Shown: one piece after another, positions 1 to 12,100 of the stretch
How positions within the stretch are numbered: the first letter of the stretch is position 1
Layout: the number at the start of each line of letters is the position of its first letter
Assembly: GCA_033060915.1 (NCBI GenBank)
Contig: CM065394.1
Span: 17,663,001 to 17,727,000 of the forward strand
Direction: 5' to 3'
DNA length: 64,000 nt
Source of the DNA: Euryodendron excelsum
Taxonomy: Eukaryota; Streptophyta; Magnoliopsida; Ericales; Pentaphylacaceae
Notes under the pieces: model-generated
Seen by the model: only the letters and a program-made list of their open reading frames with translations
What the model was told of the DNA's origin: nothing
Database searches by the model: none
Made by a program: the position numbers and the translations under genes

Positions 1-917
1 GAAAAAGAGATTTTTAGGAAGGGATTTTTGAAGAGAGAGAGTTTTGGAAAGTATGAAAACGTCTCACTTTCCTAAAGTGATTCTAGCCATAAGAGGGCTA
101 GAACCACTTTAAGAAAGTGGTTTTGGAAAATAGTAAGATTCGAAAATATAGACCAAAAAGGTCACTTTTAATGTAACACTTTCCTAAGGCAACCCTAGCC
201 ATGGAAAGGCTAGAATCACCCTAGAATTGTGGTTTTGAAAACATGTTTTTGAAAAAGAGATTTTGATGCAATTTTGAAAACAAGTTTGAAAACGTTTTGA
301 AAAATAACTTTGAAAACGGTTTTTGGAAGATGCAAGACTATGATATGCACAATGCAATTTGAGGTCGTGAACATACAAGGTTAAGGCTTCACCACATAAT
401 CAAGGGGGCCGGACCCACGTGGTCTTTGGTTAGACTAGAAGAAAGCCCTCAACACAGTGACTCTCCAATAGCCCAATCCTACACATGGACCGGGAATCCC
501 CTTATTTCAAGCATGCAAAGAAAGGAGGGGGGGGGAAAGAGATGGGGGATTAAAATAGAGAAAAACCCAAGTGGTTTGGAGAGAGAAGAGAGAGGGGGAA
601 GTACAAAAAATTAAAGAGAAAGCCTACCGTATGTCTTCTTTATTTTGCGAGCCGTGCAGTCTTCGGTCTTCGGTCTTGATCTTCGTCTTCCGTCTTCAAG
701 AGTTGTCTTCAAGCTTCGGATTGCAGTTCCTCAAGTCTTCAAAAGATGGTTGAAGGCTAGGGTACGAGTGTACGGGGGTGTGTATGAGTGTATAAGAGGC
801 TAGGGTTTGGAGAACCTAAGGAAACTAGGGTTTTTAGAGGTGCTCGAGCTCTGTATATCGAAATATAGGATTCTTAGGTTAAGTTTGCAGACCCCTTTCA
901 CGTTGGATGAGGCTCTG

Positions 918-1046
918 TATTTATAGAGGGAGGACAAACCTGGCGCCTGTTGCAGTGGCGCCATGGCAAACTTTCTCTTGGAGCCACTAGGAGTGGTGCC
1001 AGGCCAATTCTTGGCTTGGCACCACTACTAATGGCGCCACCCACTT
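918..1046 (-). promoter_or_regulatory. LTR promoter: TATA box plus GGCGC dyads
   Basis: On the minus strand TATAAATA (complement of 918-925) lies just downstream of a cluster of GGCGCC/TGGCGCCA half-sites at 941-1046. The same layout occurs in every family A LTR here. The dyads have decayed in this copy (GGTGCC, GGCACC variants). Confidence 0.72.
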
Positions 1047-1239
1047 AGGAAACTTTATAAGTCGGCAAGCAACGTATCTTTGACTAGATTTGGGCGCCTG
1101 TACTAGTGACTACCATGCAATCTTTAGCCTGGCTTCACTTGGAGAGACTCCGGAAAGTCCGGGAATGATTTGGAGGAGTCAGGAATGACCCGGAAGGCCG
1201 GAAAGGAGAAGGAACACTTAAAATAGTGTCCTGGAGGTA

Positions 1240-1790
1240 TTTGACTTGAAAAGTGAGGATAAAATGTGTCGGAAAGGTTGACCGGGCCTTTAGGGGCAAA
1301 ATGGTCAATCGGACTAGGAAGCTGCCGGGGCAAACTTGGATTGTCCCAGAAGAAGACTTGGGACCTGGAAACATTATTTAGAATGTTCCCAGAGGTTGCC
1401 GGTTTGATTCCCAGAGCTGGCGTGGTCGGAAAAGGAGACCGGCCCACCAGGGGCAAAATGGTCATTTTGTACCGGGTTTGCCGGGACTGACTCGGAATGA
1501 TCCGGAAAGGTAAAGGGGAGTTTAGATTACTATAAAAAGTAGCCTTAGATGGTTACCGGTTTGATACCTAGAGCCAGTGTGGTCGAAAAAGAAGACCGGC
1601 CCTCCAAGGGCAAAACTGTCATTTTGTGCTGGGTTGGCCGGAACTGACTCGGAATGATCCGGAAAGGTAAAGGAAGGTTGAAAACACTATAAAAAGTATT
1701 CTCGGGACATTACCGGTTTGATACCCAAAGCCGGTGTGGTTCCCGGGGCGTTCGGATGCCTAGGGGCAAAATGGTCATCTTAACCGGAAA
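1240..1790 (-). repeat. Three 157-bp tandem units in U3
   Basis: Each unit carries a GGTTTGATACCCAGAGCC-like core; the cores lie near 1400, 1557 and 1713. Each is followed by a stretch with GGGGCAAAATGGTCATTTTG. The same three-unit block occurs in all five family A LTRs of the window. Confidence 0.8.
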
Positions 1791-1870
1791 GTCTCGGAAA
1801 ATGTCCACAGGACAATTTGGACATTTTTCACCAAAGTGGGCTAACAGACACTGGTGTTGACCTGGGTTTT

Positions 1871-2290
1871 GAGTGTTTCCGCCACTCTAACGGTTTTGTG
1901 AGTATTTCCTGGTACTCTAACGGCTTTGTGAGTATTTCCGCTACTCTAACAGTTTGGTGAGTATTTCTGCTACTCTAACGGCTTTGTGAGTATTTCCGCT
2001 ACTCTAACGGTTTGGTGAGTAGTTTTGCTACTCGGACCGTCTCGAGGAATAAACTGTCTCGAGAGTGGGACTGGAAGGGGTCTTACCGTCTTCGAAGAGA
2101 CGCGCTTGGATTGGAACCGTCTCGAGGAATAAACTATCTCGAGAGTGGGTTTGGAAAGGGGTCTTACCGTCTCCAAAGAGACGTGCCTGGATTGTAAGTG
2201 TTTCCGCCACTCTAACGGTTTTGTGAGTAGTTTTGCTACTCGGACCGTCTCGAGGAATAAACTGTTTCGAGAGAGGGATTGGAATTGGAA
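1871..2290 (-). repeat. 29-bp tandem repeat and about three 81-bp units
   Basis: From 1871 to about 2040 a 29-30 bp unit (GAGTATTTCC-GCTACTCTAACGG) repeats about six times. It is followed by about three copies of the 81-bp unit with CTCGAG and GTCTC motifs that is expanded at 9118-12868. Confidence 0.78.
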
Positions 2291-2487
2291 TAAGAAAAAC
2301 AATAACCCTAAGGGCATTTTGGTCATTTTGCCTCTATTTGGGCCTGACAGGCCCGCGAAGCAAAGGAAAGACGGAATTTGGACCTAGAGAATTGGTTTCG
2401 ATAGGAATATTCCCACAATGACTTGAAAACAAGTCTGGACGGAGTGTAGACTGCTGAGCGGTCAAAAATGGGGTGCTTACAACAGTG

Positions 2488-4656
2488 TTAGATACTTCTA
2501 TGGGATGCGTCCTGGGGCAGCATGATGAAACGGGGAGAAGAGAGCAAGCCATTTACTACCTCAGTAAGAAATTTTTGCCATATGAAGCGAAGTATTCCGA
2601 TCTCGAGAAAACCTGCTGCGCATTAGCCTGGGCAGCTCACAGGCTTTGACACTACATGCTCTATCATACCACCTTCCTCATCTCTCAAATGGATCCCCTC
2701 AAGTATATATTCGAGAAACCAACCCTGTCCAGTAGAATTGCTCGATGGCACATGATCCTGTCAGAATTCGACATTGTGTTCACTACTCGTAAAGCAGTCA
2801 AAGGGCAGGTGATAGCTGATTATCTGGTTGAGAACCCCATTGATGATTATCAATCCATGGAGCCCCAATTTCCTGATGAAAATATACTATGCGTTGATGG
2901 TACATCTGAGGAGCAAGAACCAGCTGGGTGGAAGATGTTTTTTGACGGCGCTGCTAATAAAAGGGGAGCCGGCATTGGGGCAGTAGTAGTGTCAAGAACT
3001 GGCAGTCATTATCCCATTATAGTTAAGCTACAACTTGAACTCTGTACTAATAATATCGCCAAATATGAGGCTTACATCCTGGGATTAAGATTGGCATTAG
3101 AAATGAGGATTGATGAATTGGTCGTTCTTGGTGATTCAGATTTGGTCATTCAGCAATCCAAGGACGTGTACCAAACTCGAGATGCCAAACTCTCCCCGTA
3201 TCATCAACAGGTCAAGGACTTGTGTCAGCTATTCAAAAGCGTGGATTTTCGTCACATGTCCCGAACAGAGAACAGCTTCGCTGATGCCTTGGCTACATTG
3301 GCTGCAGCAATCAAGGTCGACAGTGGCACAGAAATACCCCATTTACAGATCTTCACCAGGGATGTCCCCTCTTATTGTCTGCATACAACTATTGACCCTC
3401 ACGAGAAATCGTGGTTTTATGACATCCAGAGGTATATTCAAGCCAGGACATTCCCCGATGCGGCAACACAATGCGATAGGAAGACCATTTGTCGTTTGGC
3501 GGGACACTATTTCATGGCTGGAAATGAGCTTTTAAGGAGATCATGGTTCGGACCTCTAAGATGTGTCAATGCCGCTGAAGCCAAAGTTATCATGGAGGAA
3601 GTGCACGTTGGAGTTTGCAGCCCCCACATGAATGGCCACACGCTTGCAAAGAAGATTCTCCGGACAGGGTATTACTGGTCAACAATGGAGTCAGATTGCA
3701 TTAGATACGTTCTTCGGTGTCACAAATGTCAGATACATGGGGATAAGATCAAAGCACCACCGTCTGAGCTCCATTCTATGTCAGCCCCATGGCCCTTTTC
3801 TATCTGGGGGATAGATATGATTGGTCCCATCACTCCTAAAGCTTCCAATGGCCATCGCTTCATCCTGGTCGCCATTGATTATTTCACTAAATGGGTGGAA
3901 GCTGTCTCTTACGTCCATGTCACCAAGAATGTCGTAGAAAGGTTCATAAAAAATTACATCATCTGCCAGTATGGGATTCCCGAGTCATTCATTACTAACA
4001 ATGCTTCCAATCTGAATAATGAATTGATGTCAAAGCTATGCCAAACGTTTCGCATTACCCACCGAAATTCGGTCACCTACCGGCCCCAGATGAATGGAGC
4101 AGTAGAAGCAACCAACAAGAACATTAAGAGAATACTCCGAAAAATGATTGACAACTACAGAGATTGGCATGAGAAACTTCCGTTCGCATTGATGGCTTAC
4201 CGAACAACTATGAGGGTCTCCACCGGAAGTACCCCTTTCGAGCTAGTCTACAGCACCGAGGCGGTCATCCCTATTGAGATTGAGATTCCTTCTTTACGGG
4301 TCTTAACAGAAACCAAACTAAATGAAGCAGAATGGATTAAAGATCGGTATGCTCAACTCTGTTTGCTGGATAAGAAGCGGCTAGCTGCGGTTTATCACGC
4401 TCAATGCTACAGAAGGCGAATGGCCAGAGCATTCGATAAGAAAGTATGACCCCGATCGTTCCAACTGGGAGATTTGGTGCTCAAGAAAGTGTTCCCCCAT
4501 CAGAAGGTAGCACAGGGGAAATTTGCTCCAAACTACGAAGGGCCGTTCATGGTAAAAAGGGTCCTGTCCGGAGGAGCTCTTGTTTTGGAGGAAATGGATG
4601 GCCAAGAATTCCCTAGCCCATTGAATTCAGATGCTGTCAAACACTACTACATATGA
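2488..4656 (+). pseudogene. pol: pol remnant: RNase H - archaeal RNase H - integrase
   Basis: C-terminal part of a Tat-lineage polyprotein that would replicate and integrate the element. It opens inside RNase H (LSKKFLPYEAKYSDLEK). A TGA at 2647-2649 stands where family members have Trp. From 2656 the frame is open for 597 codons. The archaeal-type RNase H starts near residue 93, with acidic residues D97 (FFDGAANKRG), E138, D160 and D210 all present. The integrase zinc finger has H317, H324/H328, C355 and C358. The integrase core has D387 (GIDMIGP) and E484 (GAVEATNK), but the second catalytic Asp is Asn at 448 (codon 3997-3999). A TGA at 4447-4449 precedes the C-terminal part with YEGPFMV, ending at 4656. 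With two internal stops and a lost catalytic residue it is non-functional. Reverse transcriptase is cut off by element C. Confidence 0.95.
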
Positions 4657-5885
4657 TTCCAAAAGCTAGAACTTTGGTTTCTGTGAAGAAGCAATAAAAT
4701 CTACTCTCCTCATTCTCCACTAATTAATAGGGTAGTGTTTCAAAGGTAAAGCTCTATGGACTAAACAATCTAATTCCAAAATGACGAGAGGCCCTCATTT
4801 CATTTTCTATCTAGTTAAAATGCATATATATAACCTTTGTCAAACCCTTAGAGCCGGTTACTTTCTTTCAAGAACATTACCCAACAAGGTGATCATGTTA
4901 AGTAGAGGCACTGAAAAAAAAAAAAAAAAAAAAAAAAAAACACCCTTGAGGTATTACTTAAAGTTGGCACAAACATTGGTGTTAACGTCATTGGTAAAAA
5001 AAAAAAAAAATAAAAAAAAAAAAATAAAAAAAAAAAAAAAGGAAAAAAGAGAGGACGTGCAATGAGATACCCAAGGAAAGATGGGAATACGCAGGAAAAG
5101 TGCCATGGAACCAAAAACTATCAAAGATGATCACTAGTAGAGTAGTAGGCTTGAGCCTTTTCTTTTTCGTTCGAAAGTAAATACCAACACCATAACCCCT
5201 AAAAGTCCTCTCAGATTGGAGTTAAATTGATTAGTCCAAATGAGCTTACTAAATATGCCATGGGCTGGAGAATGATGCAAGTAGCATTTAGGAGCTTCTC
5301 AACAGAAACCCGAGACCCAGCTGAGGAAAGAGAGAGAAAGAAGAGAGAAAAGTTAAGCGCTTCCCGAGGATACGGTGAAAACCCGAAAGGGCGCCGTAGG
5401 TAAAAAGGTAGGGGTGCGGCAAGATACAAAACTGTCGACCCTGGCAAAAACCTGCAAAGGCGCCTTGGTGCAAAAATGACAGAGCTGAACTGGTGAAAAC
5501 CCTCAGGGGCACTAGTAGCAAAAATAGCAAAAAAAAAAAATAGGGGGTGGGAACAAGAGATTTAGTTATAAGAAATAGCTCGAGCGACTACATTCCCTAG
5601 AAGTTAAGGTATGAAAGCAACAGTGTAAAAGTTGAAAGGCGTCTTGAAAGGCATTCTCCGGTTTAGCCCAGTTAGGGTTAAAGGAAGCAGAGGTCCCTTT
5701 CACGGAACAGTCAGTGAGTCAAATAATCAAACAAAGGGGAGTTATTTTTTCATTAAACAGCAATTCTCATTTAATTTTTCCCAAATTTGTTGCTATACTA
5801 ATCATGTAGAGAAATTATACCAAAAGCACGGGAGGCATAACACTAAACAAAGTATGTTTTTCTACAAATGCAGAAATCAACAAAT
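4657..5885 (+). other. Noncoding block between pol and aORF
   Basis: I see no coding potential. It holds two long A tracts (about 4914-4940 and 4997-5040) and segments also found after gag in F and in E, such as the stretch around GAGGCCCTCATTTCATTTTC and that around AAAAGTCCTCTCAGATTGGA. Lysine-rich frames here come only from the A tracts. Confidence 0.7.
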
Positions 5886-7564
5886 CTAAGAGCGAGGGGC
5901 AAAAATATATCGCTCCCCGTCGTCATTAGAGGAGGAATCAGCTATGCAGGGATCCACTGGCTCGCCGCTCACAAGAGGAGCACTCGAAGAAGTACTAGTA
6001 GCAGAAAACCTAGGCCGGCCCCATTCATAGTCCGCACATCTAGCCAGAAGCGTGTCCCTCTCTCGAGTAAGGGACTCCACAGTCTCCCGCAAGGACGGGC
6101 CATCCCTCACATCACCCTCTAGGGAAGGAGAACTGCCTAGAACGCCTCATGGCCGCCTGCGGGCCCTCACCGCACCCAAAGGTGGGTCAGCATTTGTCGA
6201 TCTGGCTGCTGCTAACTGCCTCTCCAGTAAAACTATCTCAGCGTCTCTCATCCTCAACCGGTCATGCAACATCCGTATTAGACGACAATTTTCCCGCTTG
6301 TGACGACGCCCCTGAACAATCATAGCAGTCAAGAAGTCGGTATACCCTATGGGAGGTAAAAGAGTCTCAATGAGGAGATCCCCAGGTCTACTAGGACCCA
6401 GCACATAGTGTCGAAGCCAATAATGATAGGCCTCGGTGGCAGGGGGCATGTCAGAGAAGGGACCATCATCATCAACGTGAGGAAGCAAAGATCTCCATAT
6501 ATCCATAACTTTCTCCACCAATGCTCTAGGAATCGACGCCTCAAAGACAAGAGTAAACTCGGCTGCAGAAGCTAAAAAAGGGATATCCTGACTCCTACCA
6601 AGCTGTCGTAGAACCCGAATCCCGAAGAAAGGGGCAATGCCCCGCAGGCCTGCTAGGGGCACGAAAGCTCTCCCGGAAGGCCGAACTATCAAGCAATACT
6701 TACCAACCAGCCCTGAATACCACCTGACTGTGCCTGACCTCATGCTCCGAAGATAGTTAGCCCAGGATGCAGCGGTCTGCGGAAATCTCCCCTCATCTGC
6801 CATGACACCCTGAGATCTCGCCAGGGAATGTACATGATCGAGCTCAAGATACCACGTGTGCTGAAACAAAGGTGTAACAAACAAATGACTAATCGCCCAG
6901 AGCTGGAAGAGAGTAGCGCATCCGCGGAAACGAGCGTCAAGGGTCTGCTGGAATCTCGTAAGACTCACGAAGGTCTCCCCTACAATCATAGGAGCATAGG
7001 AATGCCCCTTACCGATCAAGGCCAGCGGTGCACAGAGTCGACAGTCTACTAAATCATCTTCTCGGGGGAACACCAAGAAGTTCAGCAGAAGCAAGGCTAA
7101 GGCAACCATACGAGAAACAACCCAATCTTGGGAGGTGTGCCACTCACTTGAATGAACTCGCATGCCCGTAGGAAACTCAAAACTAGAAAAGAGGAACTCT
7201 ACTGGGACATAAGGAAGCTGGGGCAAAGAAGAAGACGAAAGAACTGCGCGTCTGAATCCGAGCTGGGACGAAACCACTGTAATACAACCATTCGGAAAGA
7301 GGGGTCCCACAATGTCAGCAGAAACATCTCAGAAACCAAGAAGGAACCTATACTCGTGAGGAGTAGGGGTAAGCTCACACTCCCCAAAGCGGAAAAGAGA
7401 CAAGTCCGGCTACCAGAAAGGGATCACTGCCTCATGAATCCAAGAATAAGCCGCACTGATAAAAGCGAAGCCACCCGACCAAAGGACCGACAAAAGATAT
7501 CCTGCTCATCCAGAGGGTAACTACTGTGCCAGGCTCTCAGCCGACTCAAAACTCCATCTGCCAT
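5886..7564 (-). pseudogene. Antisense aORF, DUF7745/plant mobile domain-like protein, broken
   Basis: Additional ORF antisense to pol, a layout known for Tat elements; its function is unknown. The start at 7564 (MADGVLSRL) follows a likely splice acceptor (CCTTTTCAG). The N-terminal part moves between two frames near 7470, indicating a frameshift. It then has FGECELTPTPHEYRFLLG, typical of DUF7745-type domains related to the transposase-like plant mobile domain. In-frame stops lie at 7412-7410 (TAG), 7331-7329 (TGA) and 6149-6147 (TGA). The longest open stretch is 7310-6147. The same frame resumes after the last stop and ends at 5886, with a charged, probably coiled-coil C-terminus (LRETVESLTRERDTLLAR). 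The family assignment is from recalled motifs, not a search. Confidence 0.8.
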
Positions 7565-8640
7565 CCTGAAAAGGTAAGTCAAGGTAAGTGATGTTAATAT
7601 ACCATCCATGCAGTTTAAATAACAGTAAAATAAAATAAACAACTAACACAAACAAAACAAATAGAAGACTTCGAATGATAAATCAAAACAAATTTCCTAT
7701 ATACACATCTTGATTTTCAAACTTTAAACCAAGTTTCAAGGTTTCTTTGCTTTTTTTCTTCAAAAAGATTTTATTTATAAAACTTTAACCAATTCTTTCC
7801 ATAATTTCTAAAAAATTTCGGCAGAGTCCCGTTTAAGAATGGCCCCTACAACGCCCATGACATCAACACAAAACGCAAAATATGCACCTTCCAACGCCAG
7901 AATCACATGACAATCGCACCCGTGCACACTTTTCAATTTTTCAAAATTTTCAAAACACATGTTTTATTTTTCAAATAAATCAAAGGTTTTCAAACATCTT
8001 CTGAAATTTTTCAAAATCACCTTAAATGTTTTCAAAAATATTCCAATCTTTTTCCAAATTTCAAACTTCAAAAATTTCATCAATTTCTCGAATTTTCTAA
8101 TTTTTTCTAATTTTCTAAATATTTTTCTATTTTTCAAAAAATCAAAAATTTACCGGGTTTTCAAAAAATCACGAAACTTCATACGTTTGTTAAACACATT
8201 TTTCTAAGGCACATTGCACAAAAACATAGCCAGAAAACCCAATACCCATGCCTGTAGGAACAAATCCCCTATTCCTGCAGAAAGCCCTCTTCGCATAATC
8301 ATGAAAAATCATTCAAATTCAAACAAACAACCATCAAAATGCAAAAACAACATTGCCAAAGTGTTCAAAACATATCAAAACATTAATTTCCACTATTCAC
8401 ATGATTCAAACGAAGTTCTACACATCAAAATCAACAAAATTTGAAAACTCACATTTTTGAAGTTCTCCGGCGAAATCTTCTCTTCCGGTGACTTTTCCGG
8501 CGACATGGACTCCTTCCGGCAATCGCCCGTGGTCCCCAAGGAGTGCTCCTTCAATCTCCAAGATGGATTCCTCGCAATGCCTCACGAATTTGTGAAAACC
8601 CTCCAAAGTGCCGCAGCTGTTCGAACCAGAAATTTCTGAT
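7565..8640 (-). other. aORF upstream region with probable 5' intron
   Basis: AT-rich stretch between the aORF promoter module and the MADG start. On the minus strand it ends in a pyrimidine run and CAG directly before the ATG, as expected for an intron in the 5' untranslated region. Nearly the same sequence recurs at 63156-64000 in element E, including runs of TTTTCAAAATTTTC. I see no protein that I would trust. Confidence 0.5.
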
Positions 8641-8716
8641 TTTAACTTTAAGCCTGGCGCCATTAGCAGAGGTGCCAATCCATTTCTGCCAAACGTGCCA
8701 CTACTAGTGGCGCTAG
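8641..8716 (-). promoter_or_regulatory. aORF promoter module with GGCGC dyads
   Basis: On the minus strand there are two dyads of the family A type, at 8713-8695 (core CACTAGTAGTG, one arm degenerate) and 8676-8656 (GGCGCC and GGCACC arms). A spacer containing TTTGGC separates them, and an AT-rich TATA-like stretch follows near 8640. This matches the LTR promoter at 13818-13875 in order, spacing type and core sequence, but faces the aORF. Confidence 0.62.
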
Positions 8717-8891
8717 TTATAATTTTGGGCAGTTTTGCCTTTTTTCCCGCCAAAACTCGTTTTCGAAGGCCTTTTTGGCCCATTATCCGTTTTCGACCCC
8801 TGTTGTTGAAAGATTTCCAATGTCCGTCCCTCCGATTGCCTCGCGGTCAACATGGGACACTTACTCTTATCATTTTCTGTCTTTGACAAGC

Positions 8892-8914
8892 AAAGAAAGA
8901 AAAAGAGGGCCAGC
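8892..8914 (+). promoter_or_regulatory. Polypurine tract of element 1
   Basis: The purine run AAAGAAAGAAAAAGAGGG lies immediately before the LTR start, where second-strand DNA synthesis is primed in LTR elements. The equivalent run in F is at 29950-29978. Confidence 0.8.
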
Positions 8915-9117
8915 TGTAAGCACCCCATTTTTGACTGCTCGGCAGTCTATACTCCGTCCAGACTTGTTTTCAAGTCATTGTGGGCATATTCCAATTGAAA
9001 ACAATTCTCTAGGTCCAAATTCCGTCTTTCCATTGCTCCGCGGGCCTGTAAGGCCCAAATAGAGGCAAAACGACCGAAATGCCCTTAGGGGCATTGTCCT
9101 TTCCTTTCCGATTCCAA

Positions 9118-12100
9118 TTCCTCTCTCGAGACAGTTTATTCCTCGAGACGGTTCCAATCCAGGCACGTCTCCTCGGAGACCATAAGAGCCCTTTCTAATC
9201 CCACTCTCGAGACAGTTTATTCCTCGAGACGGTTCCAATCCAGGCACGTCTCTTTGGAGATGGTAAGACCCCTTTCTAATCCTACTCTCGAGACAGTTTA
9301 TTACTCGAGACGGTTCCAATCCAGGCACATCTCTTGGGAGACGGTAAGACCCCTTTCCAATTCCACTCTCGACATAGTTTATTCCTCGAGACGGTTCCAA
9401 TCCAGGCACGTCTCTTCGAAGACGGTAAGACCCCTTTCCAATCCCACTCTCGAGACAGTTTATTCCTCAAGACGGTTCCAATCCAGGCACGACTCTTCAG
9501 AGACGGTAAGACCCCTTTCCAATCCCACTCTCGAGACAGTTTATTCCTCAAGACGGTTCCAATCCAGGCACGTCTCTTCGGAGACGGTAAGACCCCTTTC
9601 CGATCCCACTCTCGAGACAGTTTATTCTTCGAGACGGTTCCAATCCAGGCAGGTCTCTTTGGAGACGGTAAGACCCCTTTCCAATCCCACTCTCGAGACA
9701 GTTTATTACTCGAGATGGTTCCAATCCAGGCACATCTCTTGGGAGACGGTAAGACCCCTTTCCAATTCCACTCTCGAGACAGTTTATTCCTCGAGACGGT
9801 TCCAATCCAGGCACGTCTCTTCAGAGACGGTAAGACCCCTTTCCAATCCCACTCTCGAGACAGTTTATTCCTTAAGATGGTTCCAATCCAGGCACGTCTC
9901 TTCGGAGATGGTAAGACCCCTTTCCAATCCCACTCTCGAGACAGTTTATTCCTCAAGACGGTTCCAATCCAGGCAAGTCTCTTTGGAGACGGTAAGACCT
10001 CTTTCCAATCCCACTCTCGAGACAGTTTATTACTCGAGACGGTTCCAATCCAGGCACATCTCTTGGGAGACGGTAAGACCCCTTTCCAATTCCACTCTTG
10101 AGACAGTTTATTCCTCGAGACGGTTCCAATCCAGGCACGTCTCTTCAGAGACGGTAAGACCCCTTTCCAATCCCACTCTCGAGATAGTTTATTCCTCGAG
10201 ACGGTTCCAATCTAGGCACGTCTCTTCGGAGACGGTAAGACCCCTTTCCAATCCCACTCTCGAGACAGTTTATTCCTCAAGACGGTTCCAATCCAGGCAC
10301 GTCTCTTCGGAGACGGTAAGACCCCTTTCCAATCCCACTCTCGAGACAGTTTATTCCTCGAGACGGTTCCAATCCAGGCACGTCTCTTTGGAGACGGTAA
10401 GACCCCTTTCCAATCCCACTCTCAAGACAATTTATTCCTCGAGACAGTTCCAATCCAGGCACGTCTCTTTGGAGACGGTAAGACCCCTTTCCAATCCTAC
10501 TCTCGAGACGGTTCCAATCCAGGCACGTCTCTTTGGAGACGGTAAGACCCCTTTCCAATCCCACTCTCGAGACAGTTTATTCCTCGAGACGGTTCCAATC
10601 CAGGTACGTCTCTTCGGAGACGGTAAGACCCCTTTCCAATCCCACTCTCGAGACAGTTTATTCCTTGAGACGGTTCCAATCCATGCACGTCTCTTTGGAG
10701 ACGGTAAGACCCCTTTCCAATCCCACTCTCGAGACAGTTTATTCCTCGAGACGGTTCCAATCCAGGTACGTCTCTTCAGAGACGGTAAGACCCCTTTCCA
10801 ATCCCACTCTCGAGACAGTTTATTCCTTAAGACGGTTCAAATCCAGGCACGTCTCTTTGGAGACGGTAAGACCCCTTTCCAATCCCACTCTCGAGACAGT
10901 TTATTCCTTGAGACGGTTCCAATCCAGGCACGTCTCTTCGGAGACGGGAAGACCCCTTTCCAATCCCACTCTTGAGACAGTTTATTCCTCGAGACGCTTC
11001 CAATCCAGGCATGTCACTTTGGAGACGGTAAGACCCCTTTCCAATCCCACTCTCGAGACAGTTTATTCCTCGAGACGGTTCCAATCCAGGTACGTCTCTT
11101 CGGAGACGGTAAGACCCCTTTCCAATCCCACTCTCGAGACAGTTTATTCCTTGAGACGGTTCCAATCCATGCACGTCTCTTTGGAGACGGTAAGACCCCT
11201 TTCCAATCCCACTCTCGAGACAGTTTATTCCTTGAGACGGTTCCAATCCAGGCACGTCTCTTCGGAGACGGGAAGACCCCTTTCCAATCCCACTCTTGAG
11301 ACAGTTTATTCCTCGAGACGCTTCCAATCCAGGCATGTCACTTTGGAGACGGTAAGACCCCTTTCCAATCCCACTCTCGAGACAGTTTATTCCTCGAGAC
11401 GGTTCCAATCCAGGTACGTCTCTTCGGAGACGGTAAGACCCCTTTCCAATCCCACTCTCGAGACAGTTTATTCCTTGAGACGGTTCCAATCCATGCACGT
11501 CTCTTTGGAGACGGTAAGACCCCTTTCCAATCCCACTCTCGAGACAGTTTATTCCTCGAGACGGTTCCAATCCAGGTACGTCTCTTCAGAGACGGTAAGA
11601 CCCCTTTCCAATCCCACTCTCGAGACAGTTTATTCCTTAAGACGGTTCAAATCCAGGCACGTCTCTTTGGAGACGGTAAGACCCCTTTCCAATCCCACTC
11701 TCGAGACAGTTTATTCCTTGAGACGGTTCCAATCCAGGCACGTCTCTTCGGAGACGGGAAGACCCCTTTCCAATCCCACTCTTGAGACAGTTTATTCCTC
11801 GAGACGCTTCCAATCCAGGCATGTCACTTTGGAGACGGTAAGACCCCTTTCCAATCCCACTCTCGAGACAGTTTATTCCTCGAGACGGTTCCAATCCAAG
11901 CACGTCTCTTTGGAGATAGTAAGACCCCTTTCCAATCTTACTCTCGAGACAGTTTATTCCTCGAGACGGTTCCAATTCAGGCACGTCTCTTTGGAGACGG
12001 TAAGACCCCTTTCCAATCACACTCTCGAGACAGTTTATTCCTCAAGACGGTTCCACTCCAGGCACGTCTCTTTGGAGACGGTAAGATCCCTTTCCAATCC

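Larger units (their letters stand above)
1..2481 (-). mobile_element. Family A LTR, 5' part (element C), truncated by window edge
   Basis: Read on the minus strand, this LTR begins with TGTAAGCACCCC at 2481 and runs off the left edge. It matches the plus-strand LTR starting at 8915: the same start, a few 81-bp units, three 157-bp units, GGCGC dyads, a TATA box, the GAAGAC-rich tract and the start of the U5 pyrimidine repeats. Immediately to its right, pol coding sequence begins abruptly in mid-domain, so C inserted into the pol gene of element 1. The expected 5-bp duplication on this side would be 2482-2486 (acagt); its partner lies outside the window. Confidence 0.88.

Noticed and set aside
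4781..5114. Lysine-rich and phenylalanine-rich frames
   Set aside because: Translations of A tracts in a noncoding block.
8418..8783. 121-codon minus-strand frame across the aORF promoter
   Set aside because: It spans the promoter dyads and has no counterpart in F; treated as upstream untranslated sequence.
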